Notes: generated by a model not told the origin, from the letters alone. Positions 30,021-38,126 are shown, counted from the first letter of the stretch. The stretch is DNA of 64,000 bases from Lysobacteraceae bacterium (GCA_003241895.1 QBLY01000001.1:62001-126000), one strand, 5' to 3'. Program-made: numbers and translations.

Positions 30021-30406
30021 CAGCGCTTCTGCTTGGCCTTGGCCTGCGCGATCAGCTTCGAGATGGCCTCGAGCTCCTCGGCGCTGGCGGTATCGTCATC
30101 GAGCGCGCGTTGAACCAGCTTCAATGCCGATCCGGAAAACGCGCGTCGCATCAGATCCTTCAAGAGAGACGTCTGCACTGCCTGCTCGGCATGAACCGGC
30201 ACGTAGGTGTGGCTGCGCTCGGATTCGTCCCGGCGAACCAGGCCCTTGTCGGACATGATCGTCAGCATCTTCAAGACCGTGGTGTATGCAGTGTCCTTGG
30301 TGCGAAGCAGCTCCTCGTGCACCTCGCGCACGGTCGTCGGTCCTTTGCGGCTCCAGAGTACCCGCAGGATTGCCAGTTCGCCTTCGGTAGGTTGCGGTGC
30401 CGTCAT
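30020..30406 (-). CDS. blaI: BlaI/MecI/CopY-family transcriptional repressor
   Basis: The product has 128 residues with a winged helix (PTEGELAILRVLWSRKGPTT, then AYTTVLKMLTIMSDKGLV) and a C-terminal dimerisation helix. BlaI repressors are inactivated by proteolysis through the BlaR1 partner encoded directly downstream. An operator with TACTA/TAGTA half-sites sits 35-50 bp before the start. The same site precedes the hydrolase cassette. It lacks the Cys-rich tail of CopY, so metal sensing is unlikely. Confidence 0.92.
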   Translation of the reverse strand: MTAPQPTEGELAILRVLWSRKGPTTVREVHEELLRTKDTAYTTVLKMLTIMSDKGLVRRDESERSHTYVPVHAEQAVQTSLLKDLMRRAFSGSALKLVQRALDDDTASAEELEAISKLIAQAKAKQKR

Positions 30407-30437
30407 GAGATATCCCTTCAGTAAACTACGAAGACAT

Positions 30438-30457
30438 TAGTACTATGGCGTTAGTAG
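30438..30457. promoter_or_regulatory. BlaI-type operator before blaI
   Basis: TAGTACTATGGCGTTAGTAG contains the core TACTATGGCGTTAGTA, 14 of 16 bases identical to the site before the hydrolase cassette. The position fits autorepression of blaI-blaR1. Confidence 0.6.
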
Positions 30458-30580
30458 CTTGTCAAGGGATCTTCTGACTTGAGCCCACGAGCCATGCACA
30501 GCCTCGAAATCTGGGGGTTCCGGATACGTCGCGGCACGGGCACGCGCACCAGCCAACGTGCCCCAGCACTTCGCTGCCGC

Positions 30581-30742
30581 TCACAGCATTGCCCGATTGC
30601 AGTAGCTTGCCCTCTCAAACTCCGCAACGTTCATTGCGATATTGGGAACACGCGGGAACATGGACGCGAGCTCACTGACCAACCCCCTGGACAAGTCGGC
30701 CTTCTGCTGAGTACTACGGCCCTCCTTGATGCTGGCTAAAAC
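30581..30742 (-). pseudogene. Remnant (C-terminal ~53 residues) of a CHMI-like tautomerase
   Basis: The minus strand reads VLASIKEGRSTQQKADLS, then SELASMFP and NVAEFERASYCNRAML before a TGA at 30581. This matches, residue by residue, the C-terminal half of the intact tautomerase at 46613-46957. The N-terminal half with the catalytic Pro1 is missing; the sequence changes abruptly at about 30743 into another repeated segment. It is not in any long ORF in the right frame. Confidence 0.75.
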
Positions 30743-30863
30743 CCCGTGCGCTCGAGTTGCGCGACCGTGTATGGCAGGTCAGGGCAGTAATGGCGAACGC
30801 CGTGATCCAACGGATCCCTCCAGCGGTTGGGCTCATCTGGTTCGGCTGGGTTCGGTTTTTCAT
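30714..30863 (-). pseudogene. Degenerate copy of the small RND-operon leader membrane peptide
   Basis: From ATG 30863 the product shares RWITAFAITAL with the 38-residue peptide at 43912-44028 (RWITALAITAL). It then diverges and runs out of frame into the tautomerase remnant. A CueR-like promoter lies just upstream. It is probably a non-functional duplicate. Confidence 0.45.
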
Positions 30864-31015
30864 GGCGGCGGCCCGGGTTGCGCAATGGCGCGATGCAGGC
30901 CACATTCGTCCTTGCCCCCATGGCAAGGTCAATACCGCTCGTCGGGGCGCCTCTGGCCGTGCGTGCCGGCTTCTTGAGCTTTCCACCTGGGACGGTTGGA
31001 AGATGCGCCTACTCC
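30748..31015. repeat. Diverged repeat of the RND-operon control region (partner 43915-44190)
   Basis: The same order occurs in both places: a short ORF with RWITA, a CueR-like promoter reading left, about 40 bp of similar sequence, a second MerR-type dyad reading right, and an ATGCGC start. Bases such as GCGGTGATCCAGCGG versus GCCGTGATCCAACGG show the relation. This copy has lost the efflux genes. Confidence 0.6.
30902..30932 (-). promoter_or_regulatory. CueR/MerR-type promoter, orphan
   Basis: On the minus strand a -35 TTGACC and a -10 GAATGT are separated by 19 bp. The spacer holds the dyad CCTTGCCATGGGGGCAAGG. The long 19-bp spacer is the mark of MerR-family promoters. Downstream there is only the decayed small ORF, so this site has lost its target. 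Confidence 0.55.
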
Positions 31016-31048
31016 GCCAGCGGACCCTTCATGCGGACTGGGCCGTTC

Positions 31049-31131
31049 TCCGCAGTTCCGAAGCGATCCGCCGTGACGGACTGTGGCGCGCGCGCGAGGC
31101 GGTGGAATGGGCGACGCTGGATTGGGTGTAG
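31049..31131 (+). mobile_element. IS3-family OrfB remnant
   Basis: The frame ending at TAG 31131 reads SEAIRRDGLWRAREAVEWATLDWV, the usual tail of IS3 OrfB transposases before the final NxxRxH-type part. Nothing else of the element remains here. It is one of three IS scraps in the accessory region. Confidence 0.6.
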
Positions 31132-31215
31132 GCGCGTTGGCTGCACGGCCAGGACGACCTATCCGAAGCCCACGACACTATCGCAAGGTTTACGAATTGA
31201 CCGAAGGGCTAGGCG

Positions 31216-31689
31216 TCATTGCGCATTGCCCCGAACCACGCGCTTTAAGAACAGTATTTGAGCGTCCGACTCGGCGGGCACTTCCTGAAAGCCGAGCGAA
31301 CTGTACAAGTTGCGCGCCACAAGATTGTCGCGGTAGACGCGCAAGGAGACTGCACGAGCGCCTGTGCTTCCCACTGCTACGGAGATGAGTTGTGAGCAAA
31401 GCTCCCTGCCAAAGCCTCTCCGTCGGTGACCTGGGCCAACGATCAGCCTACCCAAGTGCACTGCGCCGGGAGCGAGAATCCAGAACTGCCCAAACGCGAC
31501 CGAATTCAAGTGATTGACCAAGACGTAGCTCCCGCCTCCAGCGACCTGAACCTGCTCCTCCAACTCGGCAGACGTGAACGGAAAGTGGACCTTCGGCCCG
31601 GCCCAACGGAGAGTGGCCGATGCATCGGGCAGCCAGCCAGCGATTACAGCGTAGTCGGACGATTGGGCCTCGCGGAGAGTGGAGTTCAT
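31216..31689 (-). CDS. GNAT-family N-acetyltransferase
   Basis: The product has 157 residues. Acetyl-CoA motif A is LGRLIVGPGHRRRGFGREL, and motif B is YRDNLVARNLYSSLGF. It starts with MNSTLREAQSSDYAVIAGW, the beta1-alpha1 pattern of small GNAT enzymes. The substrate is unknown. It lies between IS3 and IS110 scraps and may be mobile cargo. Confidence 0.85.
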   Translation of the reverse strand: MNSTLREAQSSDYAVIAGWLPDASATLRWAGPKVHFPFTSAELEEQVQVAGGGSYVLVNHLNSVAFGQFWILAPGAVHLGRLIVGPGHRRRGFGRELCSQLISVAVGSTGARAVSLRVYRDNLVARNLYSSLGFQEVPAESDAQILFLKRVVRGNAQ

Positions 31690-31731
31690 GACGCCTAACG
31701 CCTAAGTTAAGCCGCCGCCGGGCGCGGAAGC

Positions 31732-32016
31732 ATGGTTGTCCCCATCAAGACCGTCGACCAGCAGGTCCGGCTGTCGTGGCATCAGGTGCGCGAGTGCTAC
31801 AAGGCCGAAGCGCTGGCCACCAGCAATCGACTGCGCGGCCTGCTGGCGGAGTTCGGGGTGACTCTGGCGCAAAGCGACGGCGCGCTGCGCCGAACGCTGG
31901 CCGACCTCGAGGCATTGTCATTACCGTCTTCGCTCGTGGAGCTGCTGCGCGTTGCTACCTCCGGTTTGGTAGTCACGCCAAAGCGGGACGTCTGTGAGAC
32001 CAGTAGCAGGTCATAG
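31732..32016 (+). mobile_element. IS110-family transposase remnant
   Basis: Residues VVPIKTVDQQVRLSWHQVRE and NRLRGLLAEFGVTLAQ match the region linking the DEDD and transposase_20 domains of IS110 enzymes. The catalytic N-terminus and the C-terminal half are absent, and the frame ends in unrelated residues. It is an internal fragment left by deletion, just before cueR. Confidence 0.65.
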
Positions 32017-32023
32017 CTTGTCA

Positions 32024-32473
32024 TCAGCCGGTCGACCCGGCGAGGTCATCCAGGATCGGGCACTCGGCTCGCTGGTCGCCGTGGCACTGCTTCGCCAGCT
32101 TTTCCAGGGTGCGCTGCATGGCCTGCATCTCGCGAACGCGGGTCGCCAGTTCATCGGCATGCAATTGCGCCAACTGCTTGACCTCGGCGCTACTGCGCGC
32201 CGGGTCCGACCAAAGTCCCAGTAGCTGCTCGATCTGCTTCATTGAGAAGCCCAGGTTGCGTGCGCGCTTGATGAAGCGCAGCCGGTGCACGTCTGCGTCG
32301 TTGTAGAGGCGGTAGTTGGCGAATGTCCGGCTGGCCGCCGGGATCAGGCCGATGGACTCGTAGTGCCGGATCATCTTCGCAGAAACCCCGGTGAGCGCCG
32401 AAGCCTCGCCGATGTTGTGGAAACCCTTGTCCTTGGCCTCGGCCAGTTCGGGGCGGATGACATGACGTGCCAT
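32024..32473 (-). CDS. cueR: CueR-like MerR-family copper/silver/gold-responsive activator
   Basis: The product has 149 residues. A MerR helix-turn-helix (IGEASALTGVSAKMIRHYESIGLI) is followed by a dimerisation helix and the metal loop C130-x7-C138 (CHGDQRAEC), the CueR pattern. The Ser of SAEVK corresponds to the residue that gives CueR-type monovalent selectivity. It starts 11 bp after the copA stop with GGAGACACCC upstream, so copA-cueR is one transcript. About 17 extra N-terminal residues precede the domain. It is the only intact MerR-type gene in the window, while several CueR-like promoters are present. Confidence 0.92.
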   Translation of the reverse strand: MARHVIRPELAEAKDKGFHNIGEASALTGVSAKMIRHYESIGLIPAASRTFANYRLYNDADVHRLRFIKRARNLGFSMKQIEQLLGLWSDPARSSAEVKQLAQLHADELATRVREMQAMQRTLEKLAKQCHGDQRAECPILDDLAGSTG

Positions 32474-32483
32474 GGGTGTCTCC

Positions 32484-34961
32484 TCAGGAACGAATGCGCG
32501 GCGACCAGCGCTGCAGCAGCAGGGTATTGGACACGACGCTGACGCTTGAGAGCGCCATGGCCGCGCCGGCGACGACGGGATCGAGCAGGCCAGCGGCGGC
32601 CAGCGGGATGCCGACAACGTTGTAGGCGAAGGCCCAGAACAGGTTCTGGTGGATCTTGCGGGTGGTGCGGCGCGAAATATCGATGGCGTCGGCGACCAGC
32701 CGCGGGTCGCCGCGCATCAGGGTTATCCCCGCGGCATGCATGGCGACGTCGGTGCCGCTGCCCATGGCGAAGCCGACGTCGGCCGCGGCCAGCGCCGGCG
32801 CGTCATTGATGCCGTCGCCGACCATCGCCACGGGACCTTCCGCGGCCAGCGCGCGCACGACGTCGGCCTTGTCGCCGGGAAGAACCTCGGCGCGCACATC
32901 CTCCTCGTGGATCCCCACGGCCGCCGCCACGGCTCGCGCCGCGCCCAGGTTGTCACCCGAGACCATCACCGTGCGCAGCCCCGCGGCCTGCAGGGCACGC
33001 ACCGCCTCGGCGGCCTCCGGGCGCGGGGGGTCGCCGAAGGCCAGCAGGCCCTCGAGGCGCAGGCCTTCCCCCGCGTCGGACGCAAGCCAGGACACCGAGC
33101 GACCCAGGGTGGCTTCGGATTCCCCGGCGGCCGCCAGCCCACCGAGCTCGACGCCGAGCTCACGCATCAGCCGGCCGCTGCCGAGCACGATCCGCGTGTC
33201 AGCGATGCGACCGTCGATGCCGCGGCCAAGCAGCGCCGTGATGTCGGTGGCCGGCGTGGGCAACGGGCCCCGGGCTTTTTGCGCTGCGACGACGGCGCGC
33301 GCCAGAGGATGCTCGCTGCCCTGCTGCAGTGCCGACGCGTGGGCGAGCAGCGTCGCGTCGTCACCGGCCACGGCGCGCAACGCCAGAAGCTCGGGCCTGC
33401 CTGTGGTCAACGTGCCGGTCTTGTCGAAAGCAACAGTACGCAGCGTGCGCGTGGTTTCCAGCGCCTCGGCGTCCTTGATCAGGATTCCGGCGCGCGCGGC
33501 CACCCCGGTGCCGGCCATGATCGCGGTCGGCGTGGCCAGGCCCAGCGCGCAGGGGCAGGCGATAACCAGCACCGCCACGGCATTGAGCGTGGCCGCGGTC
33601 CAGTCCCCCGTCGCGAAACCCCAGCCCAGCAGGGTGGCAACGGCGATCAGGATGACCACCGGCACGAAGACCGAGCTCACGCGGTCAACGATGCGCTGGA
33701 TCGGCGCCTTCTTTGCCTGTGCGTCCTCGACCAGGCGGATGATGCGTGCCAGCACCGATTCGGCGCCGACGGCCGCCGTGCGCACGACCAGGCGGCCTTC
33801 GCCGTTCACGGCGCCGCCGGTGACGCGGTCGCCCGCTTCCTTGGCCACCGGCAGCGACTCGCCGCTGATCAGGGATTCGTCGGCGTGGCTGCGGCCCTCA
33901 AGCACTTCGCCATCCACCGGGAAACGTTCGCCAGGCAGGACCACCACGTGGTCGCCGACGCGCACGGTGGCCACGGCAACCTCCACCTCGTGTCCGCCGG
34001 GGTGGCGAACGCGCGCCGTGGCGGGGCGCAATGCCTGCAGGGCGCGAATGGCCTCGGTGGTCTGGCGCTTGGCGCGCGCCTCGAGCCATTTGCCCATCAG
34101 GATCAGCGTGATGATCACCGCCGATGCCTCGAAGTAGAGCGGCGGCTCGCCATGATGCGGCTGGGTGAACAGCAGGTGGTAGACGCTCAGGCCGTAGCCG
34201 GCGCTCGTGCCCAGCGCGACCAGCAGGTCCATGTTGCCGACGCCTGCGCGGACGGCCTTCCAGGCGGCGACATAGAAGCGTGCGCCCAGCCAGAACTGTA
34301 CCGGCGTGGCCAGTACGAACTGCCACCAGCCGGGCAGGGCCCAATGCTGGTCGAACAGCATGCCGATCATCGGCACCGCCAACGGCAGCGAGAGCAGGGC
34401 GGCGAACACCAGGTGCCGCCGCTCGCGCGCCGCCACCCGGGCCTGCGGCGACGGCGCGGCCAGCGCCAAAGCCGCGGCATCGGCGCCGCCGTCCACCCGA
34501 TTGGCCGTGTCCACGGGCAACGGCGCCACTTCGTATCCCGCCGCGGCGATCGCCGCAACCAGGGCCTCGCGGGGTGTCCCCGCGATTGCCTGCACGCGCG
34601 CCGTCTCGGTCGCGAGATTCACGCTGGCCGACTGCACGCCGGGGACGTGGGCCAGCGCCTTTTCGACGCGGCCCACGCACGAGGCGCAGGTCATGCCCAG
34701 GATCGCCATCGAGACTTCCTCGATCGCCACGCCGTAGCCGGCTTTCGCAACCGCCGCCGTAAGCTCGGCGGCGGAGGTGGAGCCGTCGGTGGCGACGGTC
34801 GCGGTCTCGGTGGCCAGGTTCACGCTGGCCGAGCGCACCCCGGGCACCTGCGACAGCGCCTTTTCCACGCGACCCACGCACGAGGCGCAGGTCATTCCGG
34901 TCACGCCGAAGCGGAAGCTGGCGGCGGGATCAGTGGGCGGGACGGACAGAGGGGTATCCAT
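32484..34961 (-). CDS. copA: Copper-exporting P1B-type ATPase CopA
   Basis: The product has 825 residues. Two N-terminal heavy-metal domains carry MTCASC (Cys25/28 and Cys92/95). Membrane motif CPC is at 469-471, the phosphorylated Asp513 is in DKTGTLT, and [11 protein letters not shown] follows. It exports Cu+ (also Ag+) from the cytoplasm. A CueR-type promoter lies 27-57 bp upstream, and cueR follows in the operon. A fragment of this gene's 5' end is duplicated at 37622-37702. Confidence 0.96.
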   Translation of the reverse strand: MDTPLSVPPTDPAASFRFGVTGMTCASCVGRVEKALSQVPGVRSASVNLATETATVATDGSTSAAELTAAVAKAGYGVAIEEVSMAILGMTCASCVGRVEKALAHVPGVQSASVNLATETARVQAIAGTPREALVAAIAAAGYEVAPLPVDTANRVDGGADAAALALAAPSPQARVAARERRHLVFAALLSLPLAVPMIGMLFDQHWALPGWWQFVLATPVQFWLGARFYVAAWKAVRAGVGNMDLLVALGTSAGYGLSVYHLLFTQPHHGEPPLYFEASAVIITLILMGKWLEARAKRQTTEAIRALQALRPATARVRHPGGHEVEVAVATVRVGDHVVVLPGERFPVDGEVLEGRSHADESLISGESLPVAKEAGDRVTGGAVNGEGRLVVRTAAVGAESVLARIIRLVEDAQAKKAPIQRIVDRVSSVFVPVVILIAVATLLGWGFATGDWTAATLNAVAVLVIACPCALGLATPTAIMAGTGVAARAGILIKDAEALETTRTLRTVAFDKTGTLTTGRPELLALRAVAGDDATLLAHASALQQGSEHPLARAVVAAQKARGPLPTPATDITALLGRGIDGRIADTRIVLGSGRLMRELGVELGGLAAAGESEATLGRSVSWLASDAGEGLRLEGLLAFGDPPRPEAAEAVRALQAAGLRTVMVSGDNLGAARAVAAAVGIHEEDVRAEVLPGDKADVVRALAAEGPVAMVGDGINDAPALAAADVGFAMGSGTDVAMHAAGITLMRGDPRLVADAIDISRRTTRKIHQNLFWAFAYNVVGIPLAAAGLLDPVVAGAAMALSSVSVVSNTLLLQRWSPRIRS

Positions 34962-34987
34962 GGCGAGCTCCTGGAGTGGGTTCGCGC

Positions 34988-35018
34988 AGGCTGGGGGTTC
35001 CCATCATGGCAAGGTCAA
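34988..35018 (-). promoter_or_regulatory. CueR-type copA promoter
   Basis: On the minus strand the -35 TTGACC and -10 CAGCCT are separated by 19 bp. The spacer contains the imperfect dyad CCTTGCCATGATGGGAA. The layout is close to the E. coli copA promoter (TTGACC, 19 bp, TAACCT). It lies 27-57 bp upstream of the copA ATG. Confidence 0.8.
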
Positions 35019-35034
35019 TCCGTTTGTCCAGTGC

Positions 35035-35065
35035 TCGACCTTGCCATATGGGAAGCCGGAGGCTA
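35035..35065 (+). promoter_or_regulatory. CueR-type promoter of HMA protein copy A
   Basis: On the + strand -35 TCGACC and -10 AGGCTA are 19 bp apart, with dyad CTTGCCATATGGGAAG in the spacer. It is back-to-back with the copA promoter, so one regulator could serve both directions. Confidence 0.7.
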
Positions 35066-35109
35066 TGGGCTGGCCGGCACTCTCGCCGGACGCAGCACTG
35101 GAGAAGACC

Positions 35110-35358
35110 ATGAAGTACAGCGTCAGCCCACTCACCTGGGGCCGTTGCGTCGGCAGGATCACCGAGGCCCTGCAATCTATCGATTCCGGTGCCCGAGTCC
35201 ACGTTGACCTGGCCGCAGGCACCGTTCATGCCGACGGCTTCTTCGATGCAGGAGTGGTCGCTTCGACCCTCGCCAAGATCGGTTATCACGCCGTGCCGGC
35301 CACGGAGTCTCCCGCCGTCGCGTCCCCGGACGGTTGCTGCGGCACCTGCCACGCCTGA
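35110..35358 (+). CDS. Small heavy-metal-associated (CopZ-like) protein, copy A with altered metal motif
   Basis: The product has 82 residues with a ferredoxin-like HMA domain. The expected metal motif CxxC reads W10-G-R-C13 here (TWGRC): the first Cys is replaced by Trp. A second Cys group, DGCCGTCHA, ends the protein. The copy at 37851-38099 has TCGRC. A CopZ-type protein hands Cu+ to CopA or the regulator; copy A may no longer do so through this site. It has its own CueR-like promoter, divergent from copA. Confidence 0.8.
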   Translation: MKYSVSPLTWGRCVGRITEALQSIDSGARVHVDLAAGTVHADGFFDAGVVASTLAKIGYHAVPATESPAVASPDGCCGTCHA

Positions 35359-35428
35359 ATCTGGCGTTGGAAAGCCGCTGTAAATTGCTTGTATAAATTA
35401 ACCACCACTCTATTAAGGCCTTTGTTCA

Positions 35429-36808
35429 ATGCGCAATCCATGCCGTTCGTTTCTTGTGATGTTGGGACTGTTGCTGACAGTACCGCCCGCTTTGGCTGAA
35501 GTCGCCCCCGTCCCGCCTCTGCTTTCAGTTATCCAGTTGCAGGAAGATCTGGCCTTTCTGAAAAAATCGATCCAGAAAACTCACCCGAATGTCGCCTACT
35601 CGGCAGATCCGGCGCAGTTAGAGCAGGCTTACGGGAAGCTGGAGCGCCAGCTGCAAACCCCGATGACGCGCGATGAGGCCTGGCGCGTGTTCGGCGCGCT
35701 GAACCCCGTGTATAACGACGCCCACCTGCAGGTCTCGATGGGCGACTTCGATCCGGACGCCGCCGCGCATATGGCTACCGGAGGCGGCTTCTTCCCGTTC
35801 GAGGTGCAGGTCAATGTCAGCGGCGAATTGATCATTCGCGCGGAAGTTGGCGGTGCGCCCAGCTCACTGGCGTCGATGCGGATTGAAACGATCAACGGCG
35901 TTCCCGCGCGCCAGGTGACGAGGCAGCTGCTGGCCCTCACCTTCGGCGACAACGCCACGCTGCGCGCAAACCTGCTCTCCGGTCGTTGGTGGCGCTTCTA
36001 CTGGAAATCGTATGGCACGCCGGCCCGCTTCGACCTGACGCTGGCCACGCCGGCCGGGCCGCAACGCATCACCCGCGCCGCCGTTGCCTTGCCGCCCTCC
36101 AAGGACTCCGACTTCAGCAAGGCGTATCACTTCGAGATGCTGCCCGGCGGCGTCGGCTTGCTGACCGTGAACACTTTCATGTGGCCAGACAAGGAATTGT
36201 TTTATGCGTTTACCAAAATGGTATTCACGACATTGCGCGACGCCAAGGCAAGCACCCTGCTGATCGATGTGCGTGACAATGGCGGTGGCGACGACGACAT
36301 GTGGAAAGAGGGTTTGCTGCGTTACCTTGCCGACAAACCTTACCGGCACGGTTCTACCTACGAAAAGAAAGTGATCGAAGGGCGTGCCAGCGGCACCGAA
36401 CAGGTCGGCGATATCGTGCACGGTGAAATTGCAACCTGGCACCAGCCGGAGTTGGCTAATCCGCTGCATTTTTCCGGCAAGACCTATGTGCTGATCGGCC
36501 GCACTACGTATTCCTCGTCCATCCTGTTCATCAACACGATGCAGGACTTCAAGTTTGGCACGCTGGTAGGCGAAAGCGGTTACGCGCGCGCCCGGCAGAG
36601 CGGCGGCATCCAGCATATGGTGCTGCCCAACAGCAAATGGGGCGTTATAGTGCCGCGCTTCATTCTCGACCGGCCGTCCGGTGCGCGTACGCCGGAACTG
36701 GTCTACCCTGACCTGGTCCTGCCCGACAGCCCGCTCGACAAACGTGCGTTGATCAATGCCTTGCATGCGCGCATCGCATTAGCGAAGCCTTTAGGCGCTA
36801 ATCCGTAG
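35429..36808 (+). CDS. Secreted S41-family (C-terminal processing protease-like) peptidase
   Basis: The product has 459 residues. A signal peptide (MLGLLLTVPPALAEVA) is followed by a tricorn/S41-type fold. LIDVRDNGGGDDD and the catalytic-type Ser in TTYSSSILF match the S41 core. No PDZ domain is obvious. Codon use is a little less GC-biased than in the housekeeping genes, suggesting transfer. It follows the HMA gene but has a 70-bp gap and no CueR site of its own, so the link to copper is uncertain. Confidence 0.85.
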   Translation: MRNPCRSFLVMLGLLLTVPPALAEVAPVPPLLSVIQLQEDLAFLKKSIQKTHPNVAYSADPAQLEQAYGKLERQLQTPMTRDEAWRVFGALNPVYNDAHLQVSMGDFDPDAAAHMATGGGFFPFEVQVNVSGELIIRAEVGGAPSSLASMRIETINGVPARQVTRQLLALTFGDNATLRANLLSGRWWRFYWKSYGTPARFDLTLATPAGPQRITRAAVALPPSKDSDFSKAYHFEMLPGGVGLLTVNTFMWPDKELFYAFTKMVFTTLRDAKASTLLIDVRDNGGGDDDMWKEGLLRYLADKPYRHGSTYEKKVIEGRASGTEQVGDIVHGEIATWHQPELANPLHFSGKTYVLIGRTTYSSSILFINTMQDFKFGTLVGESGYARARQSGGIQHMVLPNSKWGVIVPRFILDRPSGARTPELVYPDLVLPDSPLDKRALINALHARIALAKPLGANP

Positions 36809-37224
36809 AGCAAGACTGCCGAATGTAGTTTTGCGCCGCCGGGCCGAGGTCGAGTGACGGAAATTTCGGCGGTTCCGGCTTACAACCCCTGATGGGGTGC
36901 TCCGGCTGCGAGGCCCGCGCCCGATCTTCCATTCGTTGCGTTCGACATGCCGCGGATCGTGCTGACTGGCAATGGCGTGCAGCACGCGCTGTCCGGCGAT
37001 GACACCTCGCCCGACGGCGTCCTGCTGCGTGCGCCGCCGCCGCACCCCATGACGCCGGTCAGGCCAGCTCGGACAGCCAGTCGCGCGGCCGCAAATACTC
37101 GGCCAGCCGCGCCTCGGCGCGGCCGGGCGGCGCGGAGCCGCCTTCCCCGGACTTCCGTGCATAACCAACAGAAAAACCCCGGCCTAGGCCGGGGTCTCGT
37201 GACGGACTCGACTGATCGCGAGGA
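36809..37224. other. Gene-poor stretch with fragments
   Basis: No complete gene is seen. On the minus strand the frame ending at 37059 (ARLAEYLRPRDWLSELA) looks like the 3' end of an unrecognised gene. The rest is without coding signal. A strong hairpin at 37176-37195 belongs to the protease fragment described next. The stretch is probably a patchwork left by deletions. Confidence 0.4.
37171..37195 (-). terminator. Intrinsic terminator of the protease fragment
   Basis: The perfect palindrome ACCCCGGCCTAGGCCGGGGT is followed, on the minus strand, by five T residues. It lies 30 bp after the stop codon of the P-domain fragment and reads in the same direction. Confidence 0.8.
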
Positions 37225-37335
37225 TCAGAACTTGATCGACCAGCTGTTGATGTAGCCGGTGTCACCAGCGCCGTTGTCGTTGACCCGCAGCTTCCAGGTG
37301 CTGTTGATCGCTTCGCTGGACAGGTTGACGTTGAA
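37225..37335 (-). pseudogene. 3' end of an extracellular protease gene (P-domain tail)
   Basis: The minus strand reads FNVNLSSEAINSTWKLRVND, then DTGYINSWSIKF and stop. This is the typical end of the proprotein-convertase P-domain found in secreted subtilisin- and thermolysin-like proteases of this family of bacteria. The gene body is absent, yet its terminator is preserved. An intact version probably lies elsewhere in the genome. Confidence 0.65.
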
Positions 37336-37539
37336 AAATAGGGGTCAGGTTCTTTTTTCGACTGATCGATAAACAAACGGAACCGGTGCCAGAGGGGAGT
37401 TTGTTCAGGTGGCGTCGCGGCGGAGAAAGGTGGCGATAGAGGTTCACTCTGAACCATGTTCTGGCCCCGTGTTGTCGGTTGCGTAGAAGCGTCGACCCTA
37501 TACTGGCCGCATCTTTTCGCGACCTCGCCCCCTTCCGTC

Positions 37540-37621
37540 ATGCACATCGGCAATGTCGCCAATCTCACCGGAGCCAGCCCTAGGGCCATCCGCCTGTACG
37601 AAGAGCTTGGCCTGCTTCTGA
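37540..37621 (+). pseudogene. N-terminal stub of a MerR-family regulator
   Basis: ATG 37540 begins MHIGNVANLTGASPRAIRLY followed by EELGLLL, a clear MerR DNA-binding N-terminus. The frame is then broken by joining to a copA-derived sequence at about 37622, so the dimerisation helix and metal-binding end are lost. It may once have been the regulator of the nearby RND operon. Confidence 0.75.
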
Positions 37622-37702
37622 GCGGAGGTGGAGCCGTCCGGTCACGCCGAAGCGGAAGCTGGCGGCGGGATCAGTGGAAGCGACTGGCAGTGGCGTATCC
37701 AT
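37622..37702 (-). pseudogene. copA 5' fragment (duplicate, internally deleted)
   Basis: From ATG at 37702 the minus strand gives [20 protein letters not shown], matching the CopA N-terminus. It then jumps directly to bases corresponding to about 34771-34784 of the intact gene, so about 110 bp containing the first MTCASC are deleted. It cannot make a pump. Confidence 0.8.
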
Positions 37703-37775
37703 GGCGAGTTCCTTGGGTGGGTTCGCGCAGGCTGGGGGTTCCCATCATGGCAAGGTAGATCCGTTTGTCCAGTGC

Positions 37776-37806
37776 TCGACCCTGCCATGTGGCAAGCCGG
37801 AGGCTA
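37776..37806 (+). promoter_or_regulatory. CueR-type promoter of HMA protein copy B
   Basis: -35 TCGACC and -10 AGGCTA are separated by 19 bp. The spacer dyad CCTGCCATGTGGCAAG is more symmetrical than in copy A. Confidence 0.7.
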
Positions 37807-37850
37807 TGGGCTGGCCGGCACTCTCGCCGGCCTCAGCACTGGAGAAGACC

Positions 37851-38099
37851 ATGAAGTACAGCGTCAGCCCACTCACCTGCGGCCGTTGCGTCGGCAGGAT
37901 CACCGAGGCCCTGCAATCTATCGATTCCGGTGCCCGAGTCCACGTTGACCTGGCCGCAGGCACCGTTCATGCCGACGGCTTCTTCGATGCAGGAGTGGTC
38001 GCTTCGACCCTCGCCAAGATCGGTTATCACGCCGTGCCGGCCACGGAGTCTCCCGCCGTCGCGTCCCCGGACGGTTGCTGCGGCACCTGCCACGCCTGA
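37851..38099 (+). CDS. Small heavy-metal-associated (CopZ-like) protein, copy B with intact CxxC
   Basis: The product has 82 residues and differs from copy A in the displayed sequence only at residue 10, where it has Cys (C10-G-R-C13), the normal HMA copper ligand pair. The Cys-rich end DGCCGTCHA is the same. This copy is therefore the likely working chaperone. It lies between a MerR stub and the end of the RND operon and is driven by its own CueR-like promoter. Confidence 0.85.
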   Translation: MKYSVSPLTCGRCVGRITEALQSIDSGARVHVDLAAGTVHADGFFDAGVVASTLAKIGYHAVPATESPAVASPDGCCGTCHA

Positions 38100-38126
38100 A
38101 TCTGGCGTTGGACAGCCGCTTAGAAC

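Larger units (their letters stand above)
34897..35383. repeat. Copper-module duplication, copy A (partner 37637-38119)
   Basis: The segment spans the 5' end of copA, the two divergent CueR-like promoters and the HMA gene. Copy B is nearly identical from the promoter region to just after the HMA stop (TCTGGCGTTGGA). Differences include TGG/TGC at the metal motif, a changed copA -35 and about 16 bases around the copA start. Confidence 0.85.
37637..38119. repeat. Copper-module duplication, copy B (partner 34897-35383)
   Basis: This is the second copy of the copA start, divergent CueR-like promoters and HMA gene. The copA-side -35 is changed (TCTACC instead of TTGACC), consistent with decay of a promoter that no longer drives copA. 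The HMA-side promoter and gene are intact. Confidence 0.85.

Noticed and set aside
30020-30406. CopY-type copper repressor instead of BlaI
   Set aside because: The BlaI/CopY fold is shared, but the C-terminal Cys motif of CopY is absent and blaR1 is directly coupled.
31132-31215. Continuation of IS3 OrfB after the TAG at 31131
   Set aside because: The following bases do not keep the expected NxxRxH-type ending in any frame, so the remnant is taken to end there.
32649-35207. An 852-codon + strand open frame opposite copA
   Set aside because: The minus-strand CopA has every P-type ATPase motif. The antisense frame is an artefact of high third-position GC.
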